The notes under the pieces: model-generated | What the model was told of the DNA's origin: nothing | What the model saw: the letters and a program-made list of their open reading frames with translations, nothing else | The model's database searches: none | Program-made: the position numbers and the translations under genes | Part shown: one piece after another, positions 32,884 through 42,148 of the stretch | Numbering within the stretch: the first letter of the stretch is position 1 | How the letters are laid out: each line of letters starts with the position of its first letter | Origin: DATDPM01 sp963841995 | GTDB lineage: Bacteria > Pseudomonadota > Alphaproteobacteria > DATDPM01 | Assembly (NCBI GenBank): GCA_963841995.1 | Contig: CAWJEX010000008.1 | Coordinates: forward strand, 1-64,000 | Direction: 5' to 3' | Length of the DNA: 64,000 nt

Positions 32884-34519
32884 GTGTCCGCTACCGAAAT
32901 CTACGATGCGCCGCATCCCGCCGCGGCTCTCGACAAGGCCCATATCGGTGATATCTGCGGTGCCTTCGGCACGATCCGCCGCGGCGACCATGGACCGCGC
33001 ATCGGCTGGTGGGCGCGCTTCAGGACATTGCTCGCCATTCTCGGCCCCGGCCTCATTGTCATGGTCGGAGACAACGATGCTGGCGCTTTCGGCACTTATA
33101 CCCAGGCTGGTCAGAATTACGGCACGACCCTACTTTGGACGCTGCTCTTGCTCGCGCCCGTCCTGTATATCAACCAAGAGATGGTTCTGCGCCTTGGCGC
33201 GGTGACCGGCGTCGGCCATGCCCGGCTTATCTTGGAGCGCTTCGGCAGATTCTGGGGTGCGTTCAGCATCATCGACCGGTTTCTTCTGAATGCGCTGACC
33301 ATCGTCACCGAGTTCATCGGCGTCAGCTTGGCCCTGAGATAGCTGGGTCTGCCGAAGGAGCTGGGCGTTATCGTATCCGCAGCGATTATCATAGCCGCGG
33401 CGGGGACCGGCGATTTCCGTCGCTTCGAACGGTTCTCGCTGCTGTTGGTCTTCGGCAGCCTGCTTCTCGTGCCGATATTCCTCTGGGCGCAGCCACCCGC
33501 CGGGCAGATTGCACATGACCTCACCGTGCCGCAACTTCCGAAGAACGCTAGGCTTAGCGACGTGATGCTGTTGATCATCGCGATTGTCGGCACGACGATC
33601 GCGCCCTGGCAGCTCTTCTTTCAGCAGAGCTACGTCATCGACAAGCGCATCACGCCGCGATTCATGCGCTATGAGCGCGCCGATCTTTGGATTGGCATCG
33701 CCCTCGTTATCATCGGGGCTATTGCCATGATGGCATTTACCGCCGCGGCATTCGCCGGCCATGACGAATTCGGCAGTTTCCGGGACGCAGGGGCTGTGGC
33801 CGCCGGCTTGGGCAAATACGCGGGGCGGCTTTCCGGCATATTTTTCGCCATCGCGCTCATCGACGCCAGCGTGATCGGCGCAATGGCCGTGTCGCTGTCG
33901 ACTGCCTACGCGATCGGCGACGTGCTGTCGCTGCGTCACTCATTGCACCGCAAACCGAGGGATGCCAAGGCCTTTTACGCGGTTTATGGGGGCCTCATCG
34001 CGCTGGCGGCGGCATTAGTGCTCGTCCCGGGTACGCCGCTTGGTCTTTTTGACGAACGCGGTGCAGACGCTCGCGGGCATCCTTTTGCCAAGTGCCACCG
34101 TGTTCCTGCTGCTTTTGTGCAATGACAAGGCGGTACTCGGGCCTTGGGTCAATGGCAAGTGGGTCAATCTTTTCACCGGAGCCGTTATCGCCGCGCTCGT
34201 TACGCAATCGATAATTCCGACCGCATTCGTGCTCTACCCTGACCTCGGAGAAAAGACGATTCTGGCCATTTTGGGAGGGGGCTTCGGGTTCGCCTTGGCC
34301 GGTGTTGCGACTCTGCGGTTCATGCGCCGCGTAGACTTGGCTCAACCGATCGACCGCTCTCTGCGCGCGATTTGGCGCATGCCTCCATTGAACGAATTGG
34401 CTCCCGCATACATGACGCCGCTCACCCGAATTTGGATGGTGGCGCTACGCGGCTATCTCTTCATCGCGGGCGGCCTCGTGCTTATTCGTATTGTGCAATT
34501 GGTGATCTCTGGCAGTTGA
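32884..34519 (+). pseudogene. Nramp-type divalent metal transporter, broken by a stop and a frameshift
   Basis: The GTG at 32884 has GGGGGAG upstream. The sequence encodes an Nramp protein with the TM1 motif GPGLIVMVGDNDAGAF and TM6-like sequence LIDASVIGAMAVSLSTAYAIGD. TAG at 33340-33342 (LALR-stop-LGLPKELG) interrupts the frame, which then continues to about 34046. There a run of five T (34046-34050) shifts it; removing one T restores GLLTNAVQTLAGILLPSATVFLLLLCNDKAVLGPW and the rest to 34519. With two lesions, no full-length Mn/Fe-type transporter can be made. Confidence 0.88.
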
Positions 34520-34599
34520 TCTTTAAACCTTCATGAAAATGAAAGAAGATAGCCAAGTCTAATGAGTATTTTTACAGCCTGAAAATTTTGAGCAAACCA

Positions 34600-36078
34600 A
34601 TGACACTATTCACGAAAATTCCGAGCCGATGGCTGCAAATGGCCGCTGCGTCTCTTGCGTTTGGGCGATGGGTCAGTATGAACCCAGGGCTACCTTTGAT
34701 GATCGTGTTGTTCGCGCTTGTTCCCTGCCGACTATGCTATGCGCAAGCGGCGACAGCCGGATCGACGGAGGAGCCCAATTCCCCATCGGTTTCGGCGCCG
34801 GTATCCGCCGATGAAACGGCCGTATCCGAAACCGCGTCGCCAAAATCCTGGAGCCTGCACGGCCAACTCACCAACGTCACACAATACCATCCAAGTTTCC
34901 CGTCTGCGTTTCACGGACAGAACAGCCTCAATTCCCGAGACCGCACTGCGGAAACCCTCGATCTGACGCTTTTTGCCGGCGTTCGCCTGTGGCAAGGGGC
35001 GGAGGTTTATGTAAACCCCGAACTCGACCAGGGATTCGGGCTCAGCAACACCCTTGGCGTGGCGGGGTTCCCCAGCGCCGAGGACTATAAGGTCGGCGCC
35101 TATACGCCTTATGGCCGCATTCAGCGGCTCTTCTTGCGCCAGGTGATCGATCTCGGCGGCGTCGAGCAAACAGTCGAACCGGCGGCCAATCAGCTCGGCG
35201 GCTCCCATACGGCGGATAATGTCATATTATCGGCGGGAAAGTTCTCGGTCGTCGATGTCTTCGACACCAACAGCTATGCCCACGATCCGCGGGCGGACTT
35301 TCTCAATTGGGCGATCGTCGAGGCCGGCGCCTTCGATTACGCGGCCGATGCCTGGGGCTACACCTATGGCGCTTCCGCCGAATGGACGCAGGATTGGTGG
35401 ACCGTTCGCGGTGGCCTCTTCGATCTTTCGGTGATTCCGAACGGCAGGCGCCTGGAGCAAGATTTCAGCGAGTATGCCGCGATCGGCGAGCTGGAAGAGC
35501 GGCACGAACTGCTGGGCCGTCCGGGCAAGCTGAAATTGCTCGGCTTCATCGATCGCGGCCGCATGGCAAACTATTCCGATGCGGTGCGTTTGGGGCAGCA
35601 GACGGGGACAACGCCCGACGTGGCGCTGGTCCGTCACTACGGCTCAAAACCAGGGATTGCACTCAACTTCGAACAGGAAATCACTCCGGATGTCGGCGCC
35701 TTTGCCCGCGCCAGCATGAACGACGGCGATAAAGAGGCCTACGAATTCACCGAGATCAACCGGTCCGTTTCAGGCGGCCTGTCGGTAAAAGGCAATGAGT
35801 GGAATCGTCCGGACGATACCTTCGGTGTCGCTGGGGCGATCAACGCTCTATCGGATGCGGCGCGCACGTATTTTGCCGCGGGGGGCCTCGGCATCCTGAT
35901 CGGCGACGGGCAATTGCCCCATTACGGTTTGGAAAAGATCGCCGAGGTTTTTTACTCCTGGCAGATCGCCAAGCCTTTCGCCGTGTCGGCGGATTATCAA
36001 TATGTGACAAACCCCGCCTATAATCGTGACCGTGGGCCGGTCTCCGTTTTCGGCTTGCGCGTTCACGGGGAATTCTGA
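34600..36078 (+). CDS. Carbohydrate-selective porin, OprB family
   Basis: I start at the ATG at 34600; a TTG at 34588 and an ATG at 34678 (MNPGLPLMIVLFALVPCRLCYAQA) are alternatives, the last giving the neatest signal peptide. The mature protein starts with a variable Ser/Pro/Glu stretch. It then carries the beta-barrel pattern of OprB-type porins: LHGQLTNVTQYHPSF, VYVNPELDQGFGLSN, YGRIQRLFLRQ, and a C-terminal Phe (VFGLRVHGEF). It forms a sugar-permeable outer-membrane pore. A second, broken OprB-type gene lies at 38890-40296. Confidence 0.85.
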   Translation: MTLFTKIPSRWLQMAAASLAFGRWVSMNPGLPLMIVLFALVPCRLCYAQAATAGSTEEPNSPSVSAPVSADETAVSETASPKSWSLHGQLTNVTQYHPSFPSAFHGQNSLNSRDRTAETLDLTLFAGVRLWQGAEVYVNPELDQGFGLSNTLGVAGFPSAEDYKVGAYTPYGRIQRLFLRQVIDLGGVEQTVEPAANQLGGSHTADNVILSAGKFSVVDVFDTNSYAHDPRADFLNWAIVEAGAFDYAADAWGYTYGASAEWTQDWWTVRGGLFDLSVIPNGRRLEQDFSEYAAIGELEERHELLGRPGKLKLLGFIDRGRMANYSDAVRLGQQTGTTPDVALVRHYGSKPGIALNFEQEITPDVGAFARASMNDGDKEAYEFTEINRSVSGGLSVKGNEWNRPDDTFGVAGAINALSDAARTYFAAGGLGILIGDGQLPHYGLEKIAEVFYSWQIAKPFAVSADYQYVTNPAYNRDRGPVSVFGLRVHGEF

Positions 36079-36219
36079 AGCTGCCGATGCGGCGAAACGG
36101 GGCTGCTCCCGCCGTCATAAGTCTTGGCAAAATAGAAAAATATGTCGAGCCACGAGTTTGACGCCGGCATCGAGCCCTGTGATAGTCTAATGGCGACACA
36201 CAGCGGGAGAGGAATCGCT

Positions 36220-36471
36220 ATGGCGGACCGGCATCTGAAATTCGTCCGCAATGTCGTTCCCAGCGCCGATGGCTGCGGGGATTGCCTTAAAATCGACGGT
36301 CCCTGGCTGCATTTGCGCCTCTGTTTGACCTGCCGCCATGTCGGTTGTTGCGATTCATCGCCGAACCGCCATGCGCGGAAGCATTTCCACAGCACCGGAC
36401 ATCCGATCATCCAGTCTTTCGAGCCTGGACAAGAGTGGCGCTGGCGCTATGCGCACGAGGCCGAGGTTTGA
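36220..36471 (+). CDS. UBP-type zinc-finger protein
   Basis: The ATG at 36220 is preceded by GGAGAGGAA and gives 83 residues. Most of the protein is a ZnF-UBP domain: GCGDCLK, LRLCLTCRHVGCCDSS, RHARKHFHSTGHPIIQSF and a C-terminal WRWRYAHE. All zinc-binding Cys and His positions appear present. In eukaryotes the domain binds ubiquitin C-termini; in bacteria these small stand-alone versions have no established role. An open frame continues to 36142 without a better start. Confidence 0.83.
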   Translation: MADRHLKFVRNVVPSADGCGDCLKIDGPWLHLRLCLTCRHVGCCDSSPNRHARKHFHSTGHPIIQSFEPGQEWRWRYAHEAEV

Positions 36472-36482
36472 GCGGCAATTGA

Positions 36483-37391
36483 TCACGGCGCCGCATTTTC
36501 GCCGGACGGCGACGGCGCGGGTGAATCGATTCGAAGATTCGGATTGATCGACCGCGCCTTGGCGAAATCGGCCTTGCTCTGCTTCGACTTTCCATTGCCG
36601 GAATAGGCGATGCCGCGATTCGCATAAGCCAACGCCAAATCGCGCCGATCGTTGCCGTCGATATTGCGGCGCTCATCCACCAGTTTGATCGCGGTGTTGC
36701 AATCGGCGATAGCCTTGTCGTAGCGCGTGAGATTGATATAGACGTTGGCGCGATTGACGTAAGTCGAGGCCGCGTCCGAACGGCGCTTGATGGCTTCCGT
36801 CAAATCGGCGAGCGCCTCGTCGTGACGGCCCAATGCCGAATAGGCGATCCCGCGATTGGCGTAGGCGACCGCAAAGTCTTCCGCATCGGTGCCGTCTTTG
36901 TTGCGTTTGTTCTGCACCAGATCGATCACGGTATTGCAATCCGCAATCGCCGCATCGAATTTCCTCAGGGCGACATAGACATTGGCTCGGTTGACAAAGG
37001 CTGAGGCGTCGTCCGGCGCCAATTCAATCGCTTTGCCGTTATCGGCGAGGGCATGTTCGGAATCGCCCTGGCGGGCATAGGCCAGCCCGCGGCTCTTATA
37101 ATAGGCAGGCTCGTTCGGATTGATCCCAATCGCTTTCGTGTAATCCTCGATTGCGTCGTCATAGCGCCCGAGCTTGATTTCCTCGATGCCGCGCCAGGCG
37201 TAACCCTCGTCCTTGTTCGGGGCGAGGTCGATGGATTTGGAGAAATGAGAAATCGCCTCTTCGGGTTTTCCGTCCTGATCGGCTCCAATCCCGGTATTGC
37301 GCTCGGCGTCGGCGTCCGCCGCGAAGCACGGAGCGGGGAGGGTAAGCAAAAGGGTCGTGGCAATGAGTAGAACGCGCATTAGCGAAATCAT
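36483..37391 (-). CDS. Secreted tetratricopeptide repeat protein
   Basis: I use the ATG at 37391 (MISLMRVLLIATTLLLTLPAPCFA signal peptide); ATGs at 37442, 37406 and 37379 are alternatives. The mature part is about seven TPR units (EEAISHFSKSIDLAPNKDEGYAWRG, DAIEDYTKAIGINPNEPAYYKSRG, IADCNTVIDLVQ, KAIADCNTAIKLVDER), one pair nearly duplicated (AYANRGIAYSALGRHDEA and AYANRGIAYSGNGKSKQS). It is a probable periplasmic scaffold of unknown partners. It ends 11 bp from the convergent UBP gene. Confidence 0.85.
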   Translation of the reverse strand: MISLMRVLLIATTLLLTLPAPCFAADADAERNTGIGADQDGKPEEAISHFSKSIDLAPNKDEGYAWRGIEEIKLGRYDDAIEDYTKAIGINPNEPAYYKSRGLAYARQGDSEHALADNGKAIELAPDDASAFVNRANVYVALRKFDAAIADCNTVIDLVQNKRNKDGTDAEDFAVAYANRGIAYSALGRHDEALADLTEAIKRRSDAASTYVNRANVYINLTRYDKAIADCNTAIKLVDERRNIDGNDRRDLALAYANRGIAYSGNGKSKQSKADFAKARSINPNLRIDSPAPSPSGENAAP

Positions 37392-37566
37392 ACGGCCATA
37401 GGTCATCGAATGACCGCATATATTATTGCGAGTGCCTCGCATTTGTATTGATTGAGGTCCGGGATTTCCGATGGATAGGGCCGGACTGGGGGCCGTCGGG
37501 AGGCAATGAGCGGATGAGAGACGATAGAAAATTCAGTCTTCGACTTCGCCTCTTGCTCTTCTCGGG

Positions 37567-38803
37567 TCAAGTCCGAGGCGTGCTGGATAATTTAGCGGGG
37601 TGCTTTTCCTTCGCGTTGGTTTTCGTGATGCCGTTTCTGGCTTCGTAGTCCTGATCCAATTCGCGTCTGATCGCTGCCCTCTGGCGGCGCTCGAAGTCGC
37701 TGACCTTGACGGGGCGCCAGCGCTCGGCGGCGCGGATCATGGCGCCGAACATGAGCTTGAGGACGGGCTTTTCGCCGAAGGCATTGGGAATGATCTTGAG
37801 GCGCCGGCGCTCTTCGTCGAAGAGCCGTTCCAGAAGGTTCGTGGTTCGAATCGCTCGACGGTGCGGAATGGGCATCCTGAGATGGGCGATGCAGGCCTCG
37901 AAGTCATCCTGGAAACAGGTGACCGCGCTGGGAAGCGCGGCCTTAAAGTCGGCGGCCACGCCGCCGGCGAGCTCGCGCGCGATGGCGCGGGACGGAGCCT
38001 GATAGGCGGCGATGACGCGGGCCTTGAACTCGGGCCAGACGTCCTCCGGGACCTTGGCCGCCAGGTTCCGCAGACGATGCGCCAGACACCGCTGGCGTTC
38101 CGAGCGCGGGAAGCCGGTCTCGATCGCCTTGATGATCCCCGGTCACCGTTTCGGCGTCCTCCTTGGAACCGGCCATCAGATGCAGCAAGACCTTGGCGCC
38201 GCCGGCGGTAAAGCCCCACGCCGCCAGCACCGGCTCGCGCTTCTGCCCCGGCCGGATCCGCTCGGCGATGCCGTCGATGAACAGATAGGCGATGTCGTAT
38301 TCCGAGAGGTCGCGCTGCACGAACTCCTGGTAGTCCGCCCACAGCCGTTCGCCCAATTCCGAGACCGCCGTCTTGGAGAGCAGCAGCCGGCCGGTCTCGT
38401 CCTTGAACGCCTCCGCGATGTCGCGCACCGAAAGGCCGCGGGCCAAGAGTTCGATGGCCAGGTCCTCGAGCGCTTGCGTGCGTCCCTTCAGGTGATCCCG
38501 GATCTCCGAGCGGAACGGCTCGTCCCGGCCCGCGATCTGCGGCGCCGAATACTCGGTCGCGCCTTCCGCCGTCTTCAGCCGCCCCGGGCGCACCCCGTTG
38601 CGATAGCCTTGGCCGGGTGCCGCGCCGTGCTCGTAATACTCGCGTCCGATCGCATCGCGGCTCTCCGCTTCCAAAGCTTCCTCGAGGATCAAACGTGCTG
38701 CCAGCTTCACCAGCTCGGCCCGCCCGTCCGGCGACGAAAGACGGCCTTCGATCAAATCGCAAAGGGATTGGCGTGTGCGCATCGACGCCGGTACTCTCTG
38801 CAT
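37567..38803 (-). pseudogene. IS256-family transposase with internal deletion and frameshift
   Basis: From MQRVPASMRTRQSLCDLIEG at 38803 the frame is a normal mutator transposase through the first catalytic Asp (YLFIDGIAERIRPGQ) to GSKEDAETV near 38150. The usual stretch leading to the second Asp (VVSDGAPG) is then missing. The sequence resumes in another frame as GIIKAIETGFPRSERQRCLAHRLRN and runs to the end at 37567 (LLERLFDEERRRLKIIPNAFGEKPVLKL). About 70 bases and one catalytic Asp are lost, so it cannot be active. The stop lies beyond the left inverted repeat. Confidence 0.85.
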
Positions 38804-38889
38804 GGGGTGCCTCCTTGCTGGCGCCGGCTGATACCGGCGCGGGTTTGTGGATCCTCAGCGAGGATGCACCCCTTCCAGATTTTCCAGCA
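37581..38889 (-). mobile_element. IS256-type (mutator) insertion element, decayed
   Basis: Imperfect inverted ends: TGCTGGATAATTTAGCGGGG at the left (37581-37600) and, on the opposite strand, TGCTGGAAAATCTGGAAGGG at the right (38889-38870), both followed by TGC. The element carries a minus-strand transposase with an internal deletion. No 8-9 bp target duplication is seen, so one flank has probably been rearranged. It lies in the signal-peptide region of an OprB-type porin gene. Confidence 0.75.
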
Positions 38890-40296
38890 ACTGTAGGACT
38901 TCACCCTCTTCTCGCCGTCACGCTCGCTTTTACCGGCGCGGGTTCGGCGCACGCCGATGACCAGCCGGCCGCTGATCCGGCCGCCGCGTCGCAGCCGGCG
39001 AATGAAAGTCCCAAACCGGGATTTCTCGATCGCGAAACCCTGACCGGCGATTGGTCGGGAATGCGGAAGTCGCTGAGCGATTCGGGCGTCGAAATCGGAG
39101 CCGAATATATCGGCGAAACCCACGGCGTGGTTCCCGGCGGGTTGCGCTGGGGCACCATCTATGAAGGACGCTTCGAAATTTCGACCAATATCGATTTCGA
39201 AAAGCTGCTCGGATGGGGAGGGGCCACCATGCACGCCAACGCTTACCAAATTCACGGCCGCGGCCTGACCGGCGACTTTCTCGCCAATCTGCTTCCGGCG
39301 AGCAACATCGAAGCCGTGTCGAGCACCAGGCTTTTCGATCTTTAGCTGCAACAGGATATCGTCAAGGACCGGCTGTCAAGTCGGGCCGGCCAGCTTGCCG
39401 CGGACGACGATTTTCTGATCAGCGAGACCGCAGCGATGTTCATGAACAGCACTTTCGGCTGAGCGCCGTTGGCCGCCAATAATTTGCCGGGCGGCGGTCC
39501 CGTCTATGCCCTGGCAACGCCAGAGATCCGCCTCGGCGCCAAGCCCGCCGACAATGTCACGTTTATTACCGGTATCTTCAGCGGCAATCCCGCCGGCAAT
39601 CCGGGATCGCAGGATCCGCAACGCCACAACAATGCCGGTACGACGTTCAGCTTGGAGGGCGTTCTGGTCATGAGCGAGATCCAATACGCGATCAATCGGA
39701 ACAAGAACTCGGCGGGTCTGCCGGCCACTTGCAAACTGGGCGGCTTTTATCATACCGGCGGCTTCGACGACCTTCGCTTCGATACTCTTGGCCAATCCCT
39801 GGCATCGCCATCCACGACCGGCGTGGCCGCGCGCCATCGCGGCGATTACGGACTTTATGCCGTCGCCGACCAAATGCTGTGGCGCGAGCCGGGCGGCGAA
39901 GATCAAGGCGTGAACTTGTTCATGCGAGTAGGCGGCGCGCCCTCCGACCGCAATCTGATCGATTTCTACGTGGATGGGGGTGCTGCCTATGAGGGCCTTA
40001 TTCCCGGCCGGGATGACGATCTTCTGGGGATTGGGTTTGGCTATGCCCGGATCGGCGCCGACGCGGCGGAATTCGATTCGGACACCCTGGCGGTTTCGGG
40101 TTCGAGCGGCCCGGTTCGCGACAGCGAATCGGTCCTGGAGTTCAGCTATATCGCGCAAGTAACCGGCTGGTGGACCGTTCAGCCCGATGCGCAGTTCATT
40201 TTCCAGCCCGGCGGCAATGTCCCCGATCCTGACGATCCGGCGAAACCCGTGCCTGACGCGGTGGTGCTCGGGGTCCGTACCGCGGTATCGTTCTAA
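38890..40296 (+). pseudogene. OprB-type porin pseudogene (5' end lost, two nonsense codons)
   Basis: Directly after the IS256-type element the frame reads the rest of a signal peptide (LHPLLAVTLAFTGAGSAHA) and an OprB-family barrel (FLDRETLTGDWSGMRKSL, GGLRWGTIYEGRFEISTN). The frame is stopped by TAG at 39343-39345 (RLFDL-stop-LQQD) and TGA at 39460-39462 (STFG-stop-APLAANNLPGGGP). Both positions are Trp in family members, so each is one G-to-A change from TGG. The rest is in frame to the C-terminal LGVRTAVSF. The start codon and first part of the signal peptide are missing. Confidence 0.87.
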
Positions 40297-40299
40297 AAC

Positions 40300-41079
40300 T
40301 CAGGTCGTGCCGAAGCTTTGAACCAGGCTTCCGGCGACGAGATACCAGCCATCCACCAGCACGAAGAAGATGAGCTTGAACGGCAGTGAGATGATCACCG
40401 GCGGGAGCATCATCATGCCCATCGACATCAGGATCGAGGCCACCACCATGTCGATGATGAGGAAGGGGATATAAAGCAGGAATCCGATTTCGAAGGCCCG
40501 TCTCAGCTCGCTGATCATGAAAGCGGGAACGAGGACCCGGAGCGGCGTCTGGTCCGGCGAATCCACCTTCGGCACCTTGGCCAGATCCATGAACAACGTC
40601 AAATCATGCTCGCGCACCTGGTGAAGCATGAAAGTCCGCAACGGTGCGGTGGATTTCTCGAAGGCGTCTTCTTCCGTGATCTGATTCGCCATCAAGGGCG
40701 CCACCCCTTGTTGATAGACCTGCTCCAGGGTCGGCGACATCACGAAGCCGGTCAGAAACAACGCAAGCCCGATCAGCACCGCATTGGGCGGCGTCTGTTG
40801 CAAGCCGAGCGCGCTTCTTAAGAAAGACAGCACGACGACAATTCGCGTGAACGACGTCGTCATCACCAGAATCGAAGGCGCTAGGCTCAGGATGGTGATG
40901 AGGAGAATGAGCTGAACGATGCGCGACGTCGCATTCGGCCCGCTCCCCAGATCGAGCGAGAAGGTTTGCGCCGCGGCGGGATCGGATTGGAGAATCAGCG
41001 CGAGCATGATCGCGGCCCAGGCAAGCCCGACCGCGCCGAGAATCTTCGCCCACTTCAGTATTTCACGGTGCGCGATCAT
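40300..41079 (-). CDS. fliP: Flagellar export gate protein FliP
   Basis: This 259-residue protein has a signal sequence and four membrane segments. Conserved motifs include ILSLAPSILVMTTSFTRIVVVLSFLRSALGLQQTPPNAVLIGLALFLTGFVM and FEIGFLLYIPFLIIDMVVASILMSMGMMMLPPVIISLPFKLIFFVLVDGW. FliP forms the export pore with FliQ and FliR. Its ATG overlaps the fliO stop by 4 bp. fliQ and fliR are in a separate plus-strand operon at 44963. It converges with the porin pseudogene with a 3 bp gap. Confidence 0.96.
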   Translation of the reverse strand: MIAHREILKWAKILGAVGLAWAAIMLALILQSDPAAAQTFSLDLGSGPNATSRIVQLILLITILSLAPSILVMTTSFTRIVVVLSFLRSALGLQQTPPNAVLIGLALFLTGFVMSPTLEQVYQQGVAPLMANQITEEDAFEKSTAPLRTFMLHQVREHDLTLFMDLAKVPKVDSPDQTPLRVLVPAFMISELRRAFEIGFLLYIPFLIIDMVVASILMSMGMMMLPPVIISLPFKLIFFVLVDGWYLVAGSLVQSFGTT

Positions 41080-41399
41080 CGCTTTTGAATGGCCTCCAGC
41101 CTCGGGGCGTCCGCGTCGGCAGTCGCGCCGGTGGGTGGTGCGATGCCCGCTTCGACGACGGTTTCGGAGGCCGGTCCTAAAATCACCAGATGTTCCTTAT
41201 CGTCGCGGCGCACCAAAACGAGTCGGCGCTTCGCGTCCAGACCCAGCGTTTCGACGATCGAAAGCCGGCGCTTGCTGCCGAGCTTCGGCGCCATTTGCGA
41301 GAACAGCCCGAATCGGCGTATGGCCCAGGCGAGCCCTGCAATCAGCGCAAGAACGAAGGCAAGCGCAGCGACGAATTGAAAATAGGCGCCGGTGTTCAT
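41076..41399 (-). CDS. fliO: Flagellar biosynthesis protein FliO
   Basis: This 107-residue protein has one N-terminal membrane segment (FVAALAFVLALIAGLAWAIRRFGLF) and a basic cytoplasmic domain (KRRLSIVETLGLDAKRRLVLVRRDDKEHLVILG), the FliO pattern. FliO assists assembly of the FliP ring. It lies directly upstream of fliP with translational coupling. Confidence 0.9.
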   Translation of the reverse strand: MNTGAYFQFVAALAFVLALIAGLAWAIRRFGLFSQMAPKLGSKRRLSIVETLGLDAKRRLVLVRRDDKEHLVILGPASETVVEAGIAPPTGATADADAPRLEAIQKR

Positions 41400-41426
41400 A
41401 TTAAGTTTCAGGCCCAGGTCCGGCGC

Positions 41427-41750
41427 TTAATCGCGCGAGACATAGGCTTTGACGGCACGCTGGCGGTTGCCGAGCTCTCCCAAATCCTTCGTCAATTTCT
41501 TATGGGCGCCGGAAAGGGCTGCGGTGAGATGATCGAGATCGGAGGCGAGTGCGATCAACGCGGCCTTCAGGCTTTCACTTTGTTCCGGATTACCGCCGAT
41601 CAATGCGTTGCAGATTCCGTCCACCTCGCGGTCGAGTTCCGCCAAGTCGACGAGATCGCCCCGTTCGACGGCCGACCGGGCCTCCGCCACCACGGTCGAG
41701 GCCGACTTCAGGCGGCGCACTAAATTCGTCATTTGCGTTGAATCATTCAT
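41427..41750 (-). CDS. Small helical protein in the fliO-fliP operon
   Basis: This 107-residue, helix-rich, acidic N-terminal protein (LVRRLKSASTVVAEARSAVERGDLVDLAELDREVDGICNALIG) lies between the flhB-like gene and fliO. The size and helical hairpin pattern are like FliT/FlgN export chaperones, but no diagnostic motif is present. It is conserved in position in some alphaproteobacterial flagellar loci as far as I recall. Function unknown; export chaperone is a guess. Confidence 0.65.
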   Translation of the reverse strand: MNDSTQMTNLVRRLKSASTVVAEARSAVERGDLVDLAELDREVDGICNALIGGNPEQSESLKAALIALASDLDHLTAALSGAHKKLTKDLGELGNRQRAVKAYVSRD

Positions 41751-41773
41751 CGTCGCGTACTCGCTATTGGGTT

Positions 41774-42106
41774 TTATTGTTGTGTTTTGGTTGGCGGCTT
41801 CATGCCGTTGGCGCGATAGACATAGGCCAGGATTTCGGCGACCGCCTGAAACGCTTCGAGCGGAATTTCGCGGTCGAGATCGACCGCCTCCAGAATTTCC
41901 ACCAGATCCGCGTCTTGGCGGACCTTGATGCCCGCCGCGAACGCGATTTCGAGAATCCGGTCGGCCAAAGCACCCTTGCCCTTGGCGACGATCCGGGGCG
42001 CATTGGCGGCATCGGGGTCGTAGGAGAGCGCGAGCGCCTTTCCCGGCTTTTCGTCGGGATTTTCAGGGTTTTGGGGTTTGCTCAAATCGGCCGTCCTGCC
42101 CGGCAC
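41774..42106 (-). CDS. FlhB C-terminal-domain-like protein (FlhX/FhlB type)
   Basis: This 110-residue protein matches the cytoplasmic C-terminal part of FlhB: PRIVAKGKGALADRILEIAFAAGIKVRQDADLVEILEAVDLDREIPLEAFQAVAEILAYVYR, which parallels MVAKGADLIAKKIREVALENDVAIVENPPLARALYSGVELDQEIPKEHYKAVAEIIGYVFR of the true FlhB at 46048. It lacks the membrane domain and the NPTH cleavage motif. It may act in export substrate switching. It is the first gene of this minus-strand operon, with a CtrA-type box 43 bp upstream. Confidence 0.85.
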   Translation of the reverse strand: MPGRTADLSKPQNPENPDEKPGKALALSYDPDAANAPRIVAKGKGALADRILEIAFAAGIKVRQDADLVEILEAVDLDREIPLEAFQAVAEILAYVYRANGMKPPTKTQQ

Positions 42107-42148
42107 CGGGGCATCCCCGGCACATCCAGCGATCCTGGCCGATCATGC

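Noticed and set aside
37737..38762. Long minus-strand frame over the IS256 transposase
   Set aside because: It is an Arg/Gly-rich out-of-frame reading; the conserved transposase sequence is in the other two frames.
39343..39462. Recoding (stop read-through or UGA as Trp) in the OprB gene
   Set aside because: One stop is TAG and the other TGA, the start is also lost, and TGA stops other genes normally, so decay is the simpler explanation.
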